A stretch of DNA of 9,819 nucleotides from Bifidobacterium breve (GTDB taxonomy: Bacteria; Actinomycetota; Actinomycetes; S36-B12): assembly GCA_945885645.1 (NCBI GenBank), contig CAMCYV010000040.1, positions 1 through 9,819 on the forward strand, written 5' to 3'. Below, piece by piece: positions 1-6,143 of the stretch. A program made the position numbers and the translations under genes. Each line of letters starts with the position of its first letter. Position 1 is the stretch's first letter. The notes under the pieces are model-generated. The model was not told where the DNA came from and did not search any database. It saw nothing but the letters and a program-made list of their open reading frames with translations.

Positions 1-71
1 TCGTGGGTGAGCACCCCTAGGTCATACGAAATCCGAAGGTCACGAACGGAAACCTGCGCCGGCTTTTCCAT
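1..71 (-). CDS. Partial gene, N-terminal 23 residues; possibly an ABC transporter ATP-binding protein
   Basis: Only the first 23 codons lie in the window; the gene continues past base 1. Reading from the ATG at 71-69 gives MEKPAQVSVRDLRISYDLGV and then L-T-H. No longer in-frame start exists, because a TGA lies four codons upstream. The VSVRDLRISYD segment resembles the first beta strand of ABC ATPases (often V-x-V-x-D-L-x-x-x-Y), perhaps of the polysaccharide or teichoic-acid exporter type, but the Walker A motif would lie outside the window. A GAGG sits only two bases before the ATG, which is short for a Shine-Dalgarno. The gene is divergent from serC and shares a 137-base intergenic region with it. 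The ABC assignment is an inference from a very short stretch; that a reading frame starts here is somewhat better supported. Confidence 0.45.
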   Translation of the reverse strand, partial: MEKPAQVSVRDLRISYDLGVLTH

Positions 72-93
72 GCCCTCATCTCATCACGTCTAG

Positions 94-118
94 GCCCAAA
101 CCACCAATCGGGTGGGGC
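94..118. repeat. Intergenic inverted repeat (CCACC / GGTGG) upstream of serC
   Basis: CCACC at 101-105 and GGTGG at 111-115 can form a five-pair stem with an AATCG loop. The stem may be extended by GCC (94-96) pairing with GGC (116-118) across a bulge. It lies between the divergent partial gene and serC and has no T-tract, so it does not look like an intrinsic terminator. It could be an operator or simply chance pairing. Confidence 0.25.
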
Positions 119-196
119 AGCCGATCCAACGGTACCTTCGCTACGAGAAAGCAATAAACTCTGATTCTTAAGCGCAAATTCAGCAGAACCCCAATC

Positions 197-202
197 AAGG
201 AG
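197..202 (+). promoter_or_regulatory. Ribosome binding site of serC
   Basis: AAGGAG is followed by a six-base spacer and then GTG at 209. This strong Shine-Dalgarno fixes the GTG as the serC start. Confidence 0.8.
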
Positions 203-208
203 CCCTAC

Positions 209-1330
209 GTGAGCGACATTGTTATCCCATCCGAATTTATTCCCTCTGACGGGCGATTCGGCAGCGGTCCATCAAAGGTTCGCAAGGAACAAACTGATGC
301 TCTCGCCCAAGTGTGGCGGTCATACATGGGTACTTCGCACCGACAGGCAACTGTGCGTAACGAGGTTCAACGCCTCCGCGAAGGGCTTGCTCAACTGTTC
401 AACCTCCCCGAGGGCTACGAAGTGATTTTGGGTAACGGTGGTTCAACAGCGTTCTGGGATATCGCCTCATTTAGCTTGATTCGCGACCGTGCCCAGTTCC
501 TTTCATTTGGTGAATTTGGCGCCAAGTTTGCTTCCGGTGCTCAAAAGGCACCGCAACTCGGTGATCAAGATATTCGCAAATCAGATCCCGGTAGCGCTCC
601 CGTTTTCGAAGCTGTGGCGGGAATCGATGCCTACTGCACTCCACATAACGAGACTTCGACCGGAGTTGCTTTCACCCCCAAGCGAGTCACTGGCGCTGAC
701 CCGGATTCATTGATGATCATCGATGCAACCTCAGCTGCAGGTGGCTTGGAAGTTGACGCCGAAGAGTTTGATACCTACTACTTCGCACCACAGAAGAGTT
801 TCGGCTCAGATGGTGGATTGTGGTTTGCACTCATGTCACCTGCGGCTATGGCTCGCGCGAGCGAGATCAAGGAATCCGGCCGTTGGATCCCAGATTTTCT
901 TGACTTGATGACAGCAATAGAGAACTCACTACTCCAGCAGACTTACAACACCCCGGCTCTTGCAACGATTTACATGATGGCCGAACAGGTTGATTGGTTT
1001 AACTCCAATGGCGGAATGGCGTGGACGACAGCTCGCACTAAAGAGTCTTCAGGACTCCTCTACTCATGGGCTGAATCAAATGACCTGCTCAGCCCCTTCG
1101 TTAGCGATCCCGCTCTACGTTCGGGCGTTGTTGCAACAATCGACGTTGACGATTCAATTGATGCAACGGCGATCACAAAAGCACTTCGTGCGAACGGAAT
1201 TCTTGACACTGAGCCGTATCGCAAATTAGGTCGCAACCAATTACGCATCGCAGTTTTCCCAGCAGTTGATCCTCAGGATGTTAAAGCGCTGATTGCTTCG
1301 ATTGATTTTGTCATTGCGCAACTATCGTGA
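209..1330 (+). CDS. serC: Phosphoserine aminotransferase, mycobacterial type (SerC)
   Basis: A 373-residue PLP enzyme of the actinobacterial SerC subfamily. It should transaminate 3-phosphohydroxypyruvate with glutamate to give O-phospho-L-serine and 2-oxoglutarate in cytoplasmic serine synthesis, and may also act in pyridoxine synthesis as in other bacteria. The N-terminal DGRFGSGPSKVR block and MGTSHRQ (about residues 41-47) are the substrate and phosphate-binding motifs of the family. NGGSTAFWD (about 76-84) forms part of the cofactor pocket. D172 in the DATSAAGG motif should contact the pyridine nitrogen, and K196 in PQKSFGSDGG should be the Schiff-base lysine. Length matches the family. 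The GTG start is set by AAGGAG six bases upstream. The stop overlaps the GTG start of the MFS gene by four bases (GTGA), so the two are almost certainly co-transcribed and translationally coupled. Confidence 0.95.
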   Translation: MSDIVIPSEFIPSDGRFGSGPSKVRKEQTDALAQVWRSYMGTSHRQATVRNEVQRLREGLAQLFNLPEGYEVILGNGGSTAFWDIASFSLIRDRAQFLSFGEFGAKFASGAQKAPQLGDQDIRKSDPGSAPVFEAVAGIDAYCTPHNETSTGVAFTPKRVTGADPDSLMIIDATSAAGGLEVDAEEFDTYYFAPQKSFGSDGGLWFALMSPAAMARASEIKESGRWIPDFLDLMTAIENSLLQQTYNTPALATIYMMAEQVDWFNSNGGMAWTTARTKESSGLLYSWAESNDLLSPFVSDPALRSGVVATIDVDDSIDATAITKALRANGILDTEPYRKLGRNQLRIAVFPAVDPQDVKALIASIDFVIAQLS

Positions 1331-2526
1331 CTAATCTCGTCGCCGCAAGGCCACATCGAGATAGGCCGACCTGGGCTGGTTACATTCTCCTAACTTCATA
1401 CGTTTGGTTCGTCTACGCCTTTAGTTCAAGCCAAGCACTGGTTAGAGATGAACAGGGAACCTCGCGCACCATTGCCAGTCTGCACGTCATAGTTCTTTCC
1501 GTTGGTGGAATCATCGCCGGACTGATTGCCGCCCGTTTGATTGTGAAACTGGGACGTGACCGGTTCATCATTTTTTCCGTGGCGGGCCTTGCAGCCGGAG
1601 TTCTTCTCTACACAGCCCCCGGCGGAATAATCTTGACACTTTCAGGCTCGTTCATAGCATCGTTTTTTGGTTCCGCAGTCATTGTCGGTGGAAGTGCTTT
1701 TCTCTTCGACCACCAAAAAGAAGCCGGTCCGGCCTCGATAACCGAAGCTAACGCCATCGCAGCTCTTTCCGGAGCGCTCGCGCCCATCGCAGTGGGAGTG
1801 GGTGCATCAATTTTTCTTGGTTGGCGAATTGGTGTGTGGATCACTCTTCTTGGTCTGCTGATCGGTTTGCTTTTCATGCGAAACAACCTTCCCGTTTTCC
1901 GGGTACCGGTCGATGAACAGGTCCGAGAGGCCCAAAAAGTTCCATTCCCCCGCCGGTTTTGGTGGGCGCTGGGCACTCTCTTTATTTTGATCAGCTCTGA
2001 ATTCATCTTGACCTTGTGGAGTGTTGATCTGCTGCGTGACCGTGGCGGGCTTGAAGCTGGGGCAGCTGCCGCAACCGTGGGCGCCTTAACATTCGGCATT
2101 TTCATGGGTCGATTAATTGGATCCCGATTCGCGGAGTATTTTCCCGTGGACCGAATTCTGAGCATCGCTGTTCTCATCACATTTTCAGGCTGGCTCATTG
2201 TGTGGCTAAACACCTCCGCGCCGATCATGATCGGCGGATTAGTAATTAGCGGGATCGGAGTTGCCCTTTTCTGGCCAATGGGGATCAGTCGATTAGTTAT
2301 GGCTTCTGGGGGTCAAAACGACCGAGCAACCGCATTAGGGGCTGTTGCCGGAGCATCTGCCGGTGGAGTGGGACCGTTTGCACTCGGTGCCCTAGCTGAT
2401 GCAATCGGGGTTCACTCGGCCTTTTTAGTACTTCCGTTTGTCCTATTCTTTGGTCTTTTCCTCGTGATTATCAAGCCCGTAACCAAAACAATCGAGCCTG
2501 AAACAACACCTAACAGCGTCACGTAA
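1327..2526 (+). CDS. MFS transporter, substrate unknown
   Basis: A 399-residue polytopic membrane protein with about 12 predicted hydrophobic helices, usual for the major facilitator superfamily. After TM2 the segment GLIAARLIVKLGRDRF (residues 65-80) fits MFS motif A (G-x-x-x-x-R-x-x-x-x-x-G-R-x-R). A hydrophilic central loop around residues 190-210 (PVDEQVREAQKVP) separates the two six-helix halves, and Gly/Ala-rich helices such as GAVAGASAGGVGPFALGALAD follow near the C terminus. The GTG start overlaps the serC stop by four bases and has no Shine-Dalgarno of its own, so it is probably translated by coupling. From memory, an MFS protein also sits near serC in mycobacteria. Export of a small metabolite is plausible, but nothing in the sequence names the substrate. 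The last 115 bases overlap the convergent propeller gene. Confidence 0.88.
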   Translation: MTNLVAARPHRDRPTWAGYILLTSYVWFVYAFSSSQALVRDEQGTSRTIASLHVIVLSVGGIIAGLIAARLIVKLGRDRFIIFSVAGLAAGVLLYTAPGGIILTLSGSFIASFFGSAVIVGGSAFLFDHQKEAGPASITEANAIAALSGALAPIAVGVGASIFLGWRIGVWITLLGLLIGLLFMRNNLPVFRVPVDEQVREAQKVPFPRRFWWALGTLFILISSEFILTLWSVDLLRDRGGLEAGAAAATVGALTFGIFMGRLIGSRFAEYFPVDRILSIAVLITFSGWLIVWLNTSAPIMIGGLVISGIGVALFWPMGISRLVMASGGQNDRATALGAVAGASAGGVGPFALGALADAIGVHSAFLVLPFVLFFGLFLVIIKPVTKTIEPETTPNSVT

Positions 2527-3428
2527 TTTATGGATTGTCCTTGAACCGCTGCGGGTGCTTGCTCGGGTTCCAGTTCGGGTTCCTGTGATCGGCTCGGCGC
2601 GACCACCCTAGGCCCCGGCTCACGCAAAAGTCGGTTATCGCCTTCACTTGCAATCACGACCGCATTCTCACCGGGTAGCCAAGCAATGGCCTCCCCCTGT
2701 GGCTGAGCGGGTAACTCAATTTCTTGAACAAGTTCACCAGCAGGACGCCCATTAAAGAACTGGGAATCGAAATAGTCTCGAAGAACAAATCCGGTTCCAT
2801 CAGGTTTCATCGCACCGTCGGTTATAAGGCCTGAGGTTGATCCAATTTTTTTTGCAATATTTATCCCAGTTTTTTTCATTTTTTTCGGTAGCGCGTAAAT
2901 GGATCCACTGGCTAATTGCTTTGTAACGATCCAGATCTGTTGAGATTGGGGGTCAGCAAGAATTGTTTCCGCGTTATGCGGCCGGTCATCATAAGTAAAC
3001 CGATACCTTTTGACTTGGCCACTTGTGTTGCCAAGTTTTTTCGGTTCCCGGATTCGGTAGATCGAGACATCACTCCAGGAATCTCGATTATCCCCAATAT
3101 CACCCACCCACAGAACTGGACGTCCATTAAGGTCCACCCCCGCGGCTAACCCTTCAAAATCACGTGCAGAAACACCCTGAAGACTGAGTTCGCCAACAAT
3201 GGAACAGTCGTTGAGCTTTAGCGCATACAACTTTGCGTTATCGCCTGAATCGTTGTGAACCCACATGACACCAGGATGCAATGCCGAGGGCGCCATTCCA
3301 CTGATTTCGCTCAAACGCAGATCGGTGAATTCACACATCACGTCAGGTGCGGTCGAGGCTGCAGCCGGGCCTGCCGGTGCGAGCACCAGCATCATCAGGA
3401 GAGCGACAGAGCCAAACTTACGAATCAG
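2412..3428 (-). CDS. Secreted beta-propeller-like protein with C-terminal membrane anchor
   Basis: The chosen form has 338 residues. Residues 2-24 make a signal peptide: I-R-K, then a hydrophobic core (GSVALLMMLVLAP) and an A-G-P-A-A-A cleavage region. The body has propeller-like elements found in uncharacterised actinobacterial proteins: ISGMAPS, WVHNDSGDN, DFEGLAAG, LWVGDIGDNRDSW, HNAETILADP and GEAIAWLPGE, resembling SdiA-regulated or phytase-esterase-like propellers. A Pro/Glu-rich stalk (about 277-301, EPELEPEQAP) precedes a hydrophobic span (about 302-321) and a basic tail with RKRPK. The protein should therefore face outward, anchored at its C terminus. No normal start codon lies just before the signal peptide. 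I chose CTG (3428-3426), whose last two bases open the TGA stop of the upstream 29-codon gene; ATT at 3425 is an alternative. An ATG at 3542 is in frame but would add a Cys-rich segment and run through that small gene. Activity is unknown. Confidence 0.75.
   Translation of the reverse strand: MIRKFGSVALLMMLVLAPAGPAAASTAPDVMCEFTDLRLSEISGMAPSALHPGVMWVHNDSGDNAKLYALKLNDCSIVGELSLQGVSARDFEGLAAGVDLNGRPVLWVGDIGDNRDSWSDVSIYRIREPKKLGNTSGQVKRYRFTYDDRPHNAETILADPQSQQIWIVTKQLASGSIYALPKKMKKTGINIAKKIGSTSGLITDGAMKPDGTGFVLRDYFDSQFFNGRPAGELVQEIELPAQPQGEAIAWLPGENAVVIASEGDNRLLREPGPRVVAPSRSQEPELEPEQAPAAVQGQSINYVTLLGVVSGSIVLVTGLIITRKRPKNRTNGSTKKAE
2563..2586 (-). repeat. Two 12-base tandem units in the stalk of the propeller protein
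   Basis: TCGGGTTCC occurs at 2563-2571 and again at 2575-2583 on the plus strand, a period of 12 bases or four codons. On the coding strand it produces the EPEL/EPEQ repetition of the Pro/Glu-rich stalk. It is short and probably reflects ordinary linker expansion. Confidence 0.5.
2846..2885 (-). other. Three A-runs in the coding strand (possible slippage site)
   Basis: On the plus strand the T-runs are 2846-2853 (eight), 2870-2876 (seven) and 2879-2885 (seven). On the coding strand they give a lysine-rich loop, KKMKKTGINIAKK. At the eight-base run the codons are GCA-AAA-AAA-ATT, which contains the slippery heptamer A-AAA-AAA in the correct phase. A -1 slip would reach a TGA after about 15 codons. 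No other stretch of the window has such runs close together. Whether slippage occurs is not visible from sequence. Confidence 0.4.
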
Positions 3429-3514
3429 ATTGACGCAATCGCTGCAACAAAAACACTTCCAATGAGCGCCACGAGCACCACTATGGTGACGATTCTTCGA
3501 AATCCTGGAGTCAT
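3425..3514 (-). CDS. 29-residue single-span membrane peptide
   Basis: ATG at 3514-3512 to TGA at 3427-3425. The product is MTPGFRRIVTIVVLVALIGS followed by VFVAAIASI: a short N terminus with two arginines, then one unbroken hydrophobic helix of about 21 residues reaching the C terminus. The positive-inside rule predicts the N terminus in the cytoplasm. The ATG is preceded by TAAGGT and a six-base gap, which reads as a -10 element for a leaderless mRNA; the AAGG within it could instead act as a Shine-Dalgarno. The stop shares bases with the apparent CTG start of the propeller gene, so the two form an operon. The reading frame makes a well-formed membrane helix, whereas the overlapping propeller frame here gives a Cys-rich segment, which favours this gene as real. 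I do not recognise a family. Confidence 0.6.
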   Translation of the reverse strand: MTPGFRRIVTIVVLVALIGSVFVAAIASI

Positions 3515-3520
3515 TCCCTA

Positions 3521-3526
3521 ACCTTA
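3521..3526 (-). promoter_or_regulatory. -10 element of the 29-residue peptide gene (leaderless start)
   Basis: On the minus strand TAAGGT (TANNNT) ends six bases before the ATG at 3514. No good -35 is seen at 16-19 bases. Transcription would begin at or next to the start codon. Confidence 0.4.
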
Positions 3527-3535
3527 AAGCAATGA

Positions 3536-3564
3536 TTCCCATCCGACCTATTTGCCGTTACTCT
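3536..3564 (+). promoter_or_regulatory. Promoter of the DUF2530-like gene, leaderless start
   Basis: TTCCCA (3536-3541, four of six bases of TTGACA) is followed by a 17-base spacer and TACTCT (3559-3564, TANNNT). Six bases (TTCCGC) then lead to ATG at 3571. The spacing suits a sigma-70-type promoter with transcription starting at the A of ATG. It overlaps the divergent -10 of the 29-residue peptide gene. Confidence 0.5.
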
Positions 3565-3570
3565 TTCCGC

Positions 3571-3804
3571 ATGGCCGCATCCGATTCCAACGCGATTTTG
3601 CCGGTACGAATAGGCACCGTAATTGCAATCATTTCGACGACTGTAATCGCACTCGTTGAGCCGATCTCACCGACTGGTAACACGGGGAGTTCATCGGGCA
3701 TTACGGTTTGGTGGTTCGGTGTCGGACTGATCGCCAGCGTGACCGGAGTCTTGGGTTTGGCTTTTTTACACCGACGTAATCGCAGGCTCCGACTGGAAAG
3801 TTAA
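3571..3804 (+). CDS. Small two-helix membrane protein, DUF2530-like
   Basis: Product of 77 residues with two predicted membrane helices, about residues 11-30 (PVRIGTVIAIISTTVIALVE) and 45-66. Between them is a Gly/Ser/Thr-rich loop and W47-W48; after the second helix comes HRRNRRLR, so the C terminus should be cytoplasmic. The LPVRxGT opening, the WWxxGVG segment and the GLAFLHRR ending resemble DUF2530 proteins, which from memory include M. tuberculosis Rv0882 beside serC. Function is unknown for the family. An in-frame ATG at 3532 would add 13 residues but has no Shine-Dalgarno. The ATG at 3571 is preceded by a plausible promoter ending six bases upstream, so I prefer it as a leaderless start. 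The gene converges on DUF3027 with a 28-base gap and no evident terminator. Confidence 0.75.
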   Translation: MAASDSNAILPVRIGTVIAIISTTVIALVEPISPTGNTGSSSGITVWWFGVGLIASVTGVLGLAFLHRRNRRLRLES

Positions 3805-3832
3805 GAGTTAACTGAGCAGTCGACGAAGTTCT

Positions 3833-4630
3833 CTACTCGATGCTCGTTGAGCCTTCGCGTTCAACGGGATAAAACCCTGGATCAACGGTGCCAGAATGTG
3901 CACCGCAACCAAAACTCAATGAGACGATGCGGCCGTCAGCCGGCGAGAGTGCGTTGGTGCATACGGCAAAAGCTTGCCCGAGTGGACCCGCTAAGGAGTT
4001 GTGAAAACCGCAACTGTCACAGGATGCTGGCGCTAGTCGCGCCATCTCGGTTGCGGGACCGAATTCGCTGCTTTGCCAGCGATCCGCGGCCTGCTCGCGC
4101 CCAACAACGGAAAGTACTCGAGCCCGACCAAGTCCCAATTCCCAACCGGACATGATGCCCCGATATTCCTCAACGTATTCAAAGTCCTCGTCTACGTCAC
4201 TAGCAAAAAATTCGGCAAAGCCCACGACGAGCCGCTCGTCTTGCGCATCCGCTGGGAGTACGTCACCGGGGCTGAGGTCTCCGGGTTGAATTCGCTCACT
4301 CCAGGGAAGCCAGGGCGGCGCTAGGATCGAGTCAGGCCCTGGAAGCAGAACAACGTCAGTTACGGTGACCTTGGACTTGCTCTTTGGAGCAACCGCAAGC
4401 GTGACGGCCCACTGCCAACCAACATATGCCTTATTCGTACATTGAAAAAGGTGGGTTGCTAGGTTCTCGGCTTCCATGACCAATCCAAGGTGTTCACCGA
4501 TGAAAGCTGAATTGCCGGCCTCAATAATCGCAGCGGCTTTTGCCTCATCCACGGCACTGACAAACGTTGGATCCACACCCACATTTGGTGCCTGAGCGGC
4601 TGTGGCTAGGGCTGACAGTTGCGTACTCAT
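3833..4630 (-). CDS. DUF3027 family protein with four-cysteine cluster
   Basis: Product of 265 residues, near the usual length of this actinobacterial family. Family features visible are an N-terminal Ala-rich helix (VDEAKAAAIIEAG), the block THLFQCTNKAYVGWQWAVT, VTVTDVVLLPGPDSILAPPW, the acidic segment PWSERIQPGDLSPGDVLP, and WELGLGRARVLSVVGREQAA. The C-terminal part has C204-x2-C207, C224 and C242 followed by H245 (CDSCGF, VCTNALSPADGR, FGCGAHS), which I read as a zinc-ribbon-like site. No signal peptide or membrane helix is seen, so it is probably cytoplasmic; nucleic-acid binding is a guess. Two ATG codons compete: 4648 has no Shine-Dalgarno, while 4630 has GGGAGAG about nine bases upstream, so 4630 was chosen. 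The gene is divergent from the DUF2771-like gene across 56 bases. Its role is not established. Confidence 0.9.
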   Translation of the reverse strand: MSTQLSALATAAQAPNVGVDPTFVSAVDEAKAAAIIEAGNSAFIGEHLGLVMEAENLATHLFQCTNKAYVGWQWAVTLAVAPKSKSKVTVTDVVLLPGPDSILAPPWLPWSERIQPGDLSPGDVLPADAQDERLVVGFAEFFASDVDEDFEYVEEYRGIMSGWELGLGRARVLSVVGREQAADRWQSSEFGPATEMARLAPASCDSCGFHNSLAGPLGQAFAVCTNALSPADGRIVSLSFGCGAHSGTVDPGFYPVEREGSTSIE

Positions 4631-4673
4631 CCCCCAAGTCTCTCCCATGAGGCGCCCGGGAGGGAACAGCGGG

Positions 4674-4679
4674 TAATGT
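4674..4679 (+). promoter_or_regulatory. -10 element of the DUF2771-like gene (leaderless start)
   Basis: TAATGT (TANNNT) is followed by seven bases and the ATG at 4687. No Shine-Dalgarno lies in the usual window, and no clear -35 is present. The geometry suits a leaderless transcript. Confidence 0.4.
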
Positions 4680-4686
4680 CACCGCC

Positions 4687-5157
4687 ATGACCCCACAGTT
4701 TCGTAAGGGCGCTGCCCTCCTCTCCCTCACTGTCTCGGCATTGCTGCTTCTTTCCGGTTGTACCAAGCCCTTACCTAACGCCACGGTCTTCTCCGGGTCC
4801 AATAGCCAAAACCGGCAAGCAACATGCTGGGCCTTTGAAACTGAGGAACTCGGCACCGGGGACTGCGCACAAGACCTGATAGCCCAAGCGGCAACCGGCG
4901 ATGCAGTTTCGGTTGTCTCAGTTTTTCCCGGCGACACAGTGGGAATTAGCGTGGATCCTGTTGTCGCCGAGACGGGTTGGTTTGTAGTGCTCGGCGATAA
5001 GCGCCTGAACGAAAACCCGATCACGAGTCTTTATTACCGCTTCACATTCCCTGATACCCGTGAGATCCCAGCCGAAGGTGAACTACTTCAAATCTATGCA
5101 AGCACTGGCGTAGGTGCCCGCGGAATCTGGATCTTCAAACTGGATCAAGCGAGTTGA
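4687..5157 (+). CDS. Lipoprotein, DUF2771-like
   Basis: Product of 156 residues with a lipoprotein signal peptide: positive n-region (R6, K7), hydrophobic core LLSLTVSALLLL and lipobox L-S-G-C with the lipidated cysteine at C25. The mature part should be on the outer face of the cytoplasmic membrane. C47 and C60 could form a disulphide. The segment VFPGDTVGISVDPVVAETGW and the following YYRFTF strand resemble DUF2771, a small secreted actinobacterial family that from memory lies beside DUF3027 in several genera. The fold is probably all-beta; the function is unknown. The ATG at 4687 lacks a Shine-Dalgarno but has TAATGT seven bases before it. The stop codon at 5155-5157 lies just before the oxidoreductase start, so the two genes form an operon. 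Confidence 0.8.
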   Translation: MTPQFRKGAALLSLTVSALLLLSGCTKPLPNATVFSGSNSQNRQATCWAFETEELGTGDCAQDLIAQAATGDAVSVVSVFPGDTVGISVDPVVAETGWFVVLGDKRLNENPITSLYYRFTFPDTREIPAEGELLQIYASTGVGARGIWIFKLDQAS

Positions 5158-5161
5158 GGAG
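5156..5161 (+). promoter_or_regulatory. Ribosome binding site of the MDR oxidoreductase
   Basis: GAGGAG lies four bases before ATG at 5166 and overlaps the TGA of the preceding lipoprotein gene. It favours 5166 over the in-frame TTG at 5154. Confidence 0.75.
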
Positions 5162-5165
5162 CAAG

Positions 5166-6143
5166 ATGTTTGCAGTTTATGCACACTCGATTGATCCGGA
5201 GAATCCACTCGATGCACTAACCGTTGGTGAGATTCCTGAACCGGAGACACCCCCGGAATGGGTCACGGTGAATGTGAAAAGTGCAAGTCTGAATCACCAC
5301 GATGTTTGGTCCCTTAAAGGTCAAGCACTCAAAGCTGATCGCGTTCCCATGATCTTGGGAAGTGACGCATCTGGCGTAACCGATGACGGTCGCGAAGTAG
5401 TCGTGCACGCGGTGATTGGTGACTCCCATGGCTCTGAAGGAAAAATCTTCGACGAAACCCTCGATGTGCACCGTACCCTCTTGAGTGAGTTGTACCCGGG
5501 GACGCTCGCGGAGCGTGTTCGTGTTCCGGCCCAGAATCTCTTGGACAAGCCGTCATCGATTAGTTTTGAAGAAGCTTCGTGCTTACCAACGGCCTACCTA
5601 ACGGCTTACCGAATGCTGGCAAAGCGTTCAAATACACAGCCCGGGGACACCGTCCTGATTCAAGGCGCTGGTGGTGGCGTCGCCACAGCCGCAATTGTTT
5701 TGGCAAAAGCCCTCGGCCTCAATGTTTGGGCCACTTCACGCAATGAAGGTAAGCGTGCATTTGCAACCGGACTCGGTGCAGATCAGGTGTTTGAATCAAA
5801 TGCGAAATTACCGGGAAAAGTTGACGCGGTCATTGAAACCGTGGGTGAAGCAACCTGGTCACACTCACTTCGATCCCTCCGACCCGGCGGAACAATAGTT
5901 GTCTCTGGCGCAACCAGTGGTGCAATGCCACCGGCAGACCTCAACCGAGTTTTCTTCCTGCAACTCTCGATTCACGGTTCGACCATGGGCTCACGAAATG
6001 ACTTTGTTGAATTACTCGAATTAATGGAGCGAACAAAAACAAGACCAGTGATTGATCAGGTCTTGCCAATTCAGCAAGCTAGAGTCGCATTCGAGTCAAT
6101 GCTGCACGGCGACGTGCAAGGAAAGCTTGTATTAAATATCTAG
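5166..6143 (+). CDS. Zinc-independent MDR oxidoreductase (quinone-oxidoreductase-like)
   Basis: Product of 325 residues, a medium-chain dehydrogenase/reductase. The N-terminal GroES-like domain carries ASLNHHDVWSLKG (40-52) and PMILGSDASG (61-70). The Rossmann motif VLIQGAGGGVA (163-173) binds the nucleotide, and SRNEGKR (191-197) places basic residues where the 2'-phosphate of NADPH is usually bound. VDAVIETVG and LRPGGTIVVSGATSG follow as in the family. The single cysteine (C139) and the absence of the four-cysteine loop argue against the structural and catalytic zincs of alcohol dehydrogenases, so a quinone or enone reductase-type reaction is more likely, though automatic tools may call it zinc-binding. 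The substrate is unknown. It is cytoplasmic although its operon partner is a lipoprotein. The 3' end overlaps the convergent cold-shock gene by 12 bases. Confidence 0.88.
   Translation: MFAVYAHSIDPENPLDALTVGEIPEPETPPEWVTVNVKSASLNHHDVWSLKGQALKADRVPMILGSDASGVTDDGREVVVHAVIGDSHGSEGKIFDETLDVHRTLLSELYPGTLAERVRVPAQNLLDKPSSISFEEASCLPTAYLTAYRMLAKRSNTQPGDTVLIQGAGGGVATAAIVLAKALGLNVWATSRNEGKRAFATGLGADQVFESNAKLPGKVDAVIETVGEATWSHSLRSLRPGGTIVVSGATSGAMPPADLNRVFFLQLSIHGSTMGSRNDFVELLELMERTKTRPVIDQVLPIQQARVAFESMLHGDVQGKLVLNI

Noticed and set aside
155..160. TAAACT as a serC -10 element
   Set aside because: No -35-like hexamer lies 16-19 bases upstream; a promoter is expected in 72-196 but this site is not convincing.
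72..208. Riboswitch or T-box leader before serC
   Set aside because: The leader is too short and shows only one small hairpin; no T-box sequence or known aptamer core is visible.
1608..2228. Open frame of 206 codons on the minus strand inside the MFS gene
   Set aside because: It is antisense to a clear MFS coding region; its Arg/Pro/Ser-rich product has no domain and is the usual mirror of membrane-protein codons.
3429..3542. Longer N terminus of the propeller protein from ATG at 3542
   Set aside because: It would place a Cys- and His-rich hydrophilic segment before a clear signal peptide and run out of frame through the 29-residue membrane peptide.
3805..3832. Intrinsic terminator between the convergent DUF2530-like and DUF3027 genes
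   Set aside because: Only the GTTAAC palindrome is present, with no GC-rich stem or T-tract.
3847..4324. Plus-strand open frames opposite DUF3027
   Set aside because: They are shadows of a well-supported family gene on the minus strand.
4545..5024. Open frame of 159 codons on the minus strand
   Set aside because: It overlaps the lipoprotein gene antisense and the DUF3027 start region in another frame; the product has no recognisable feature.
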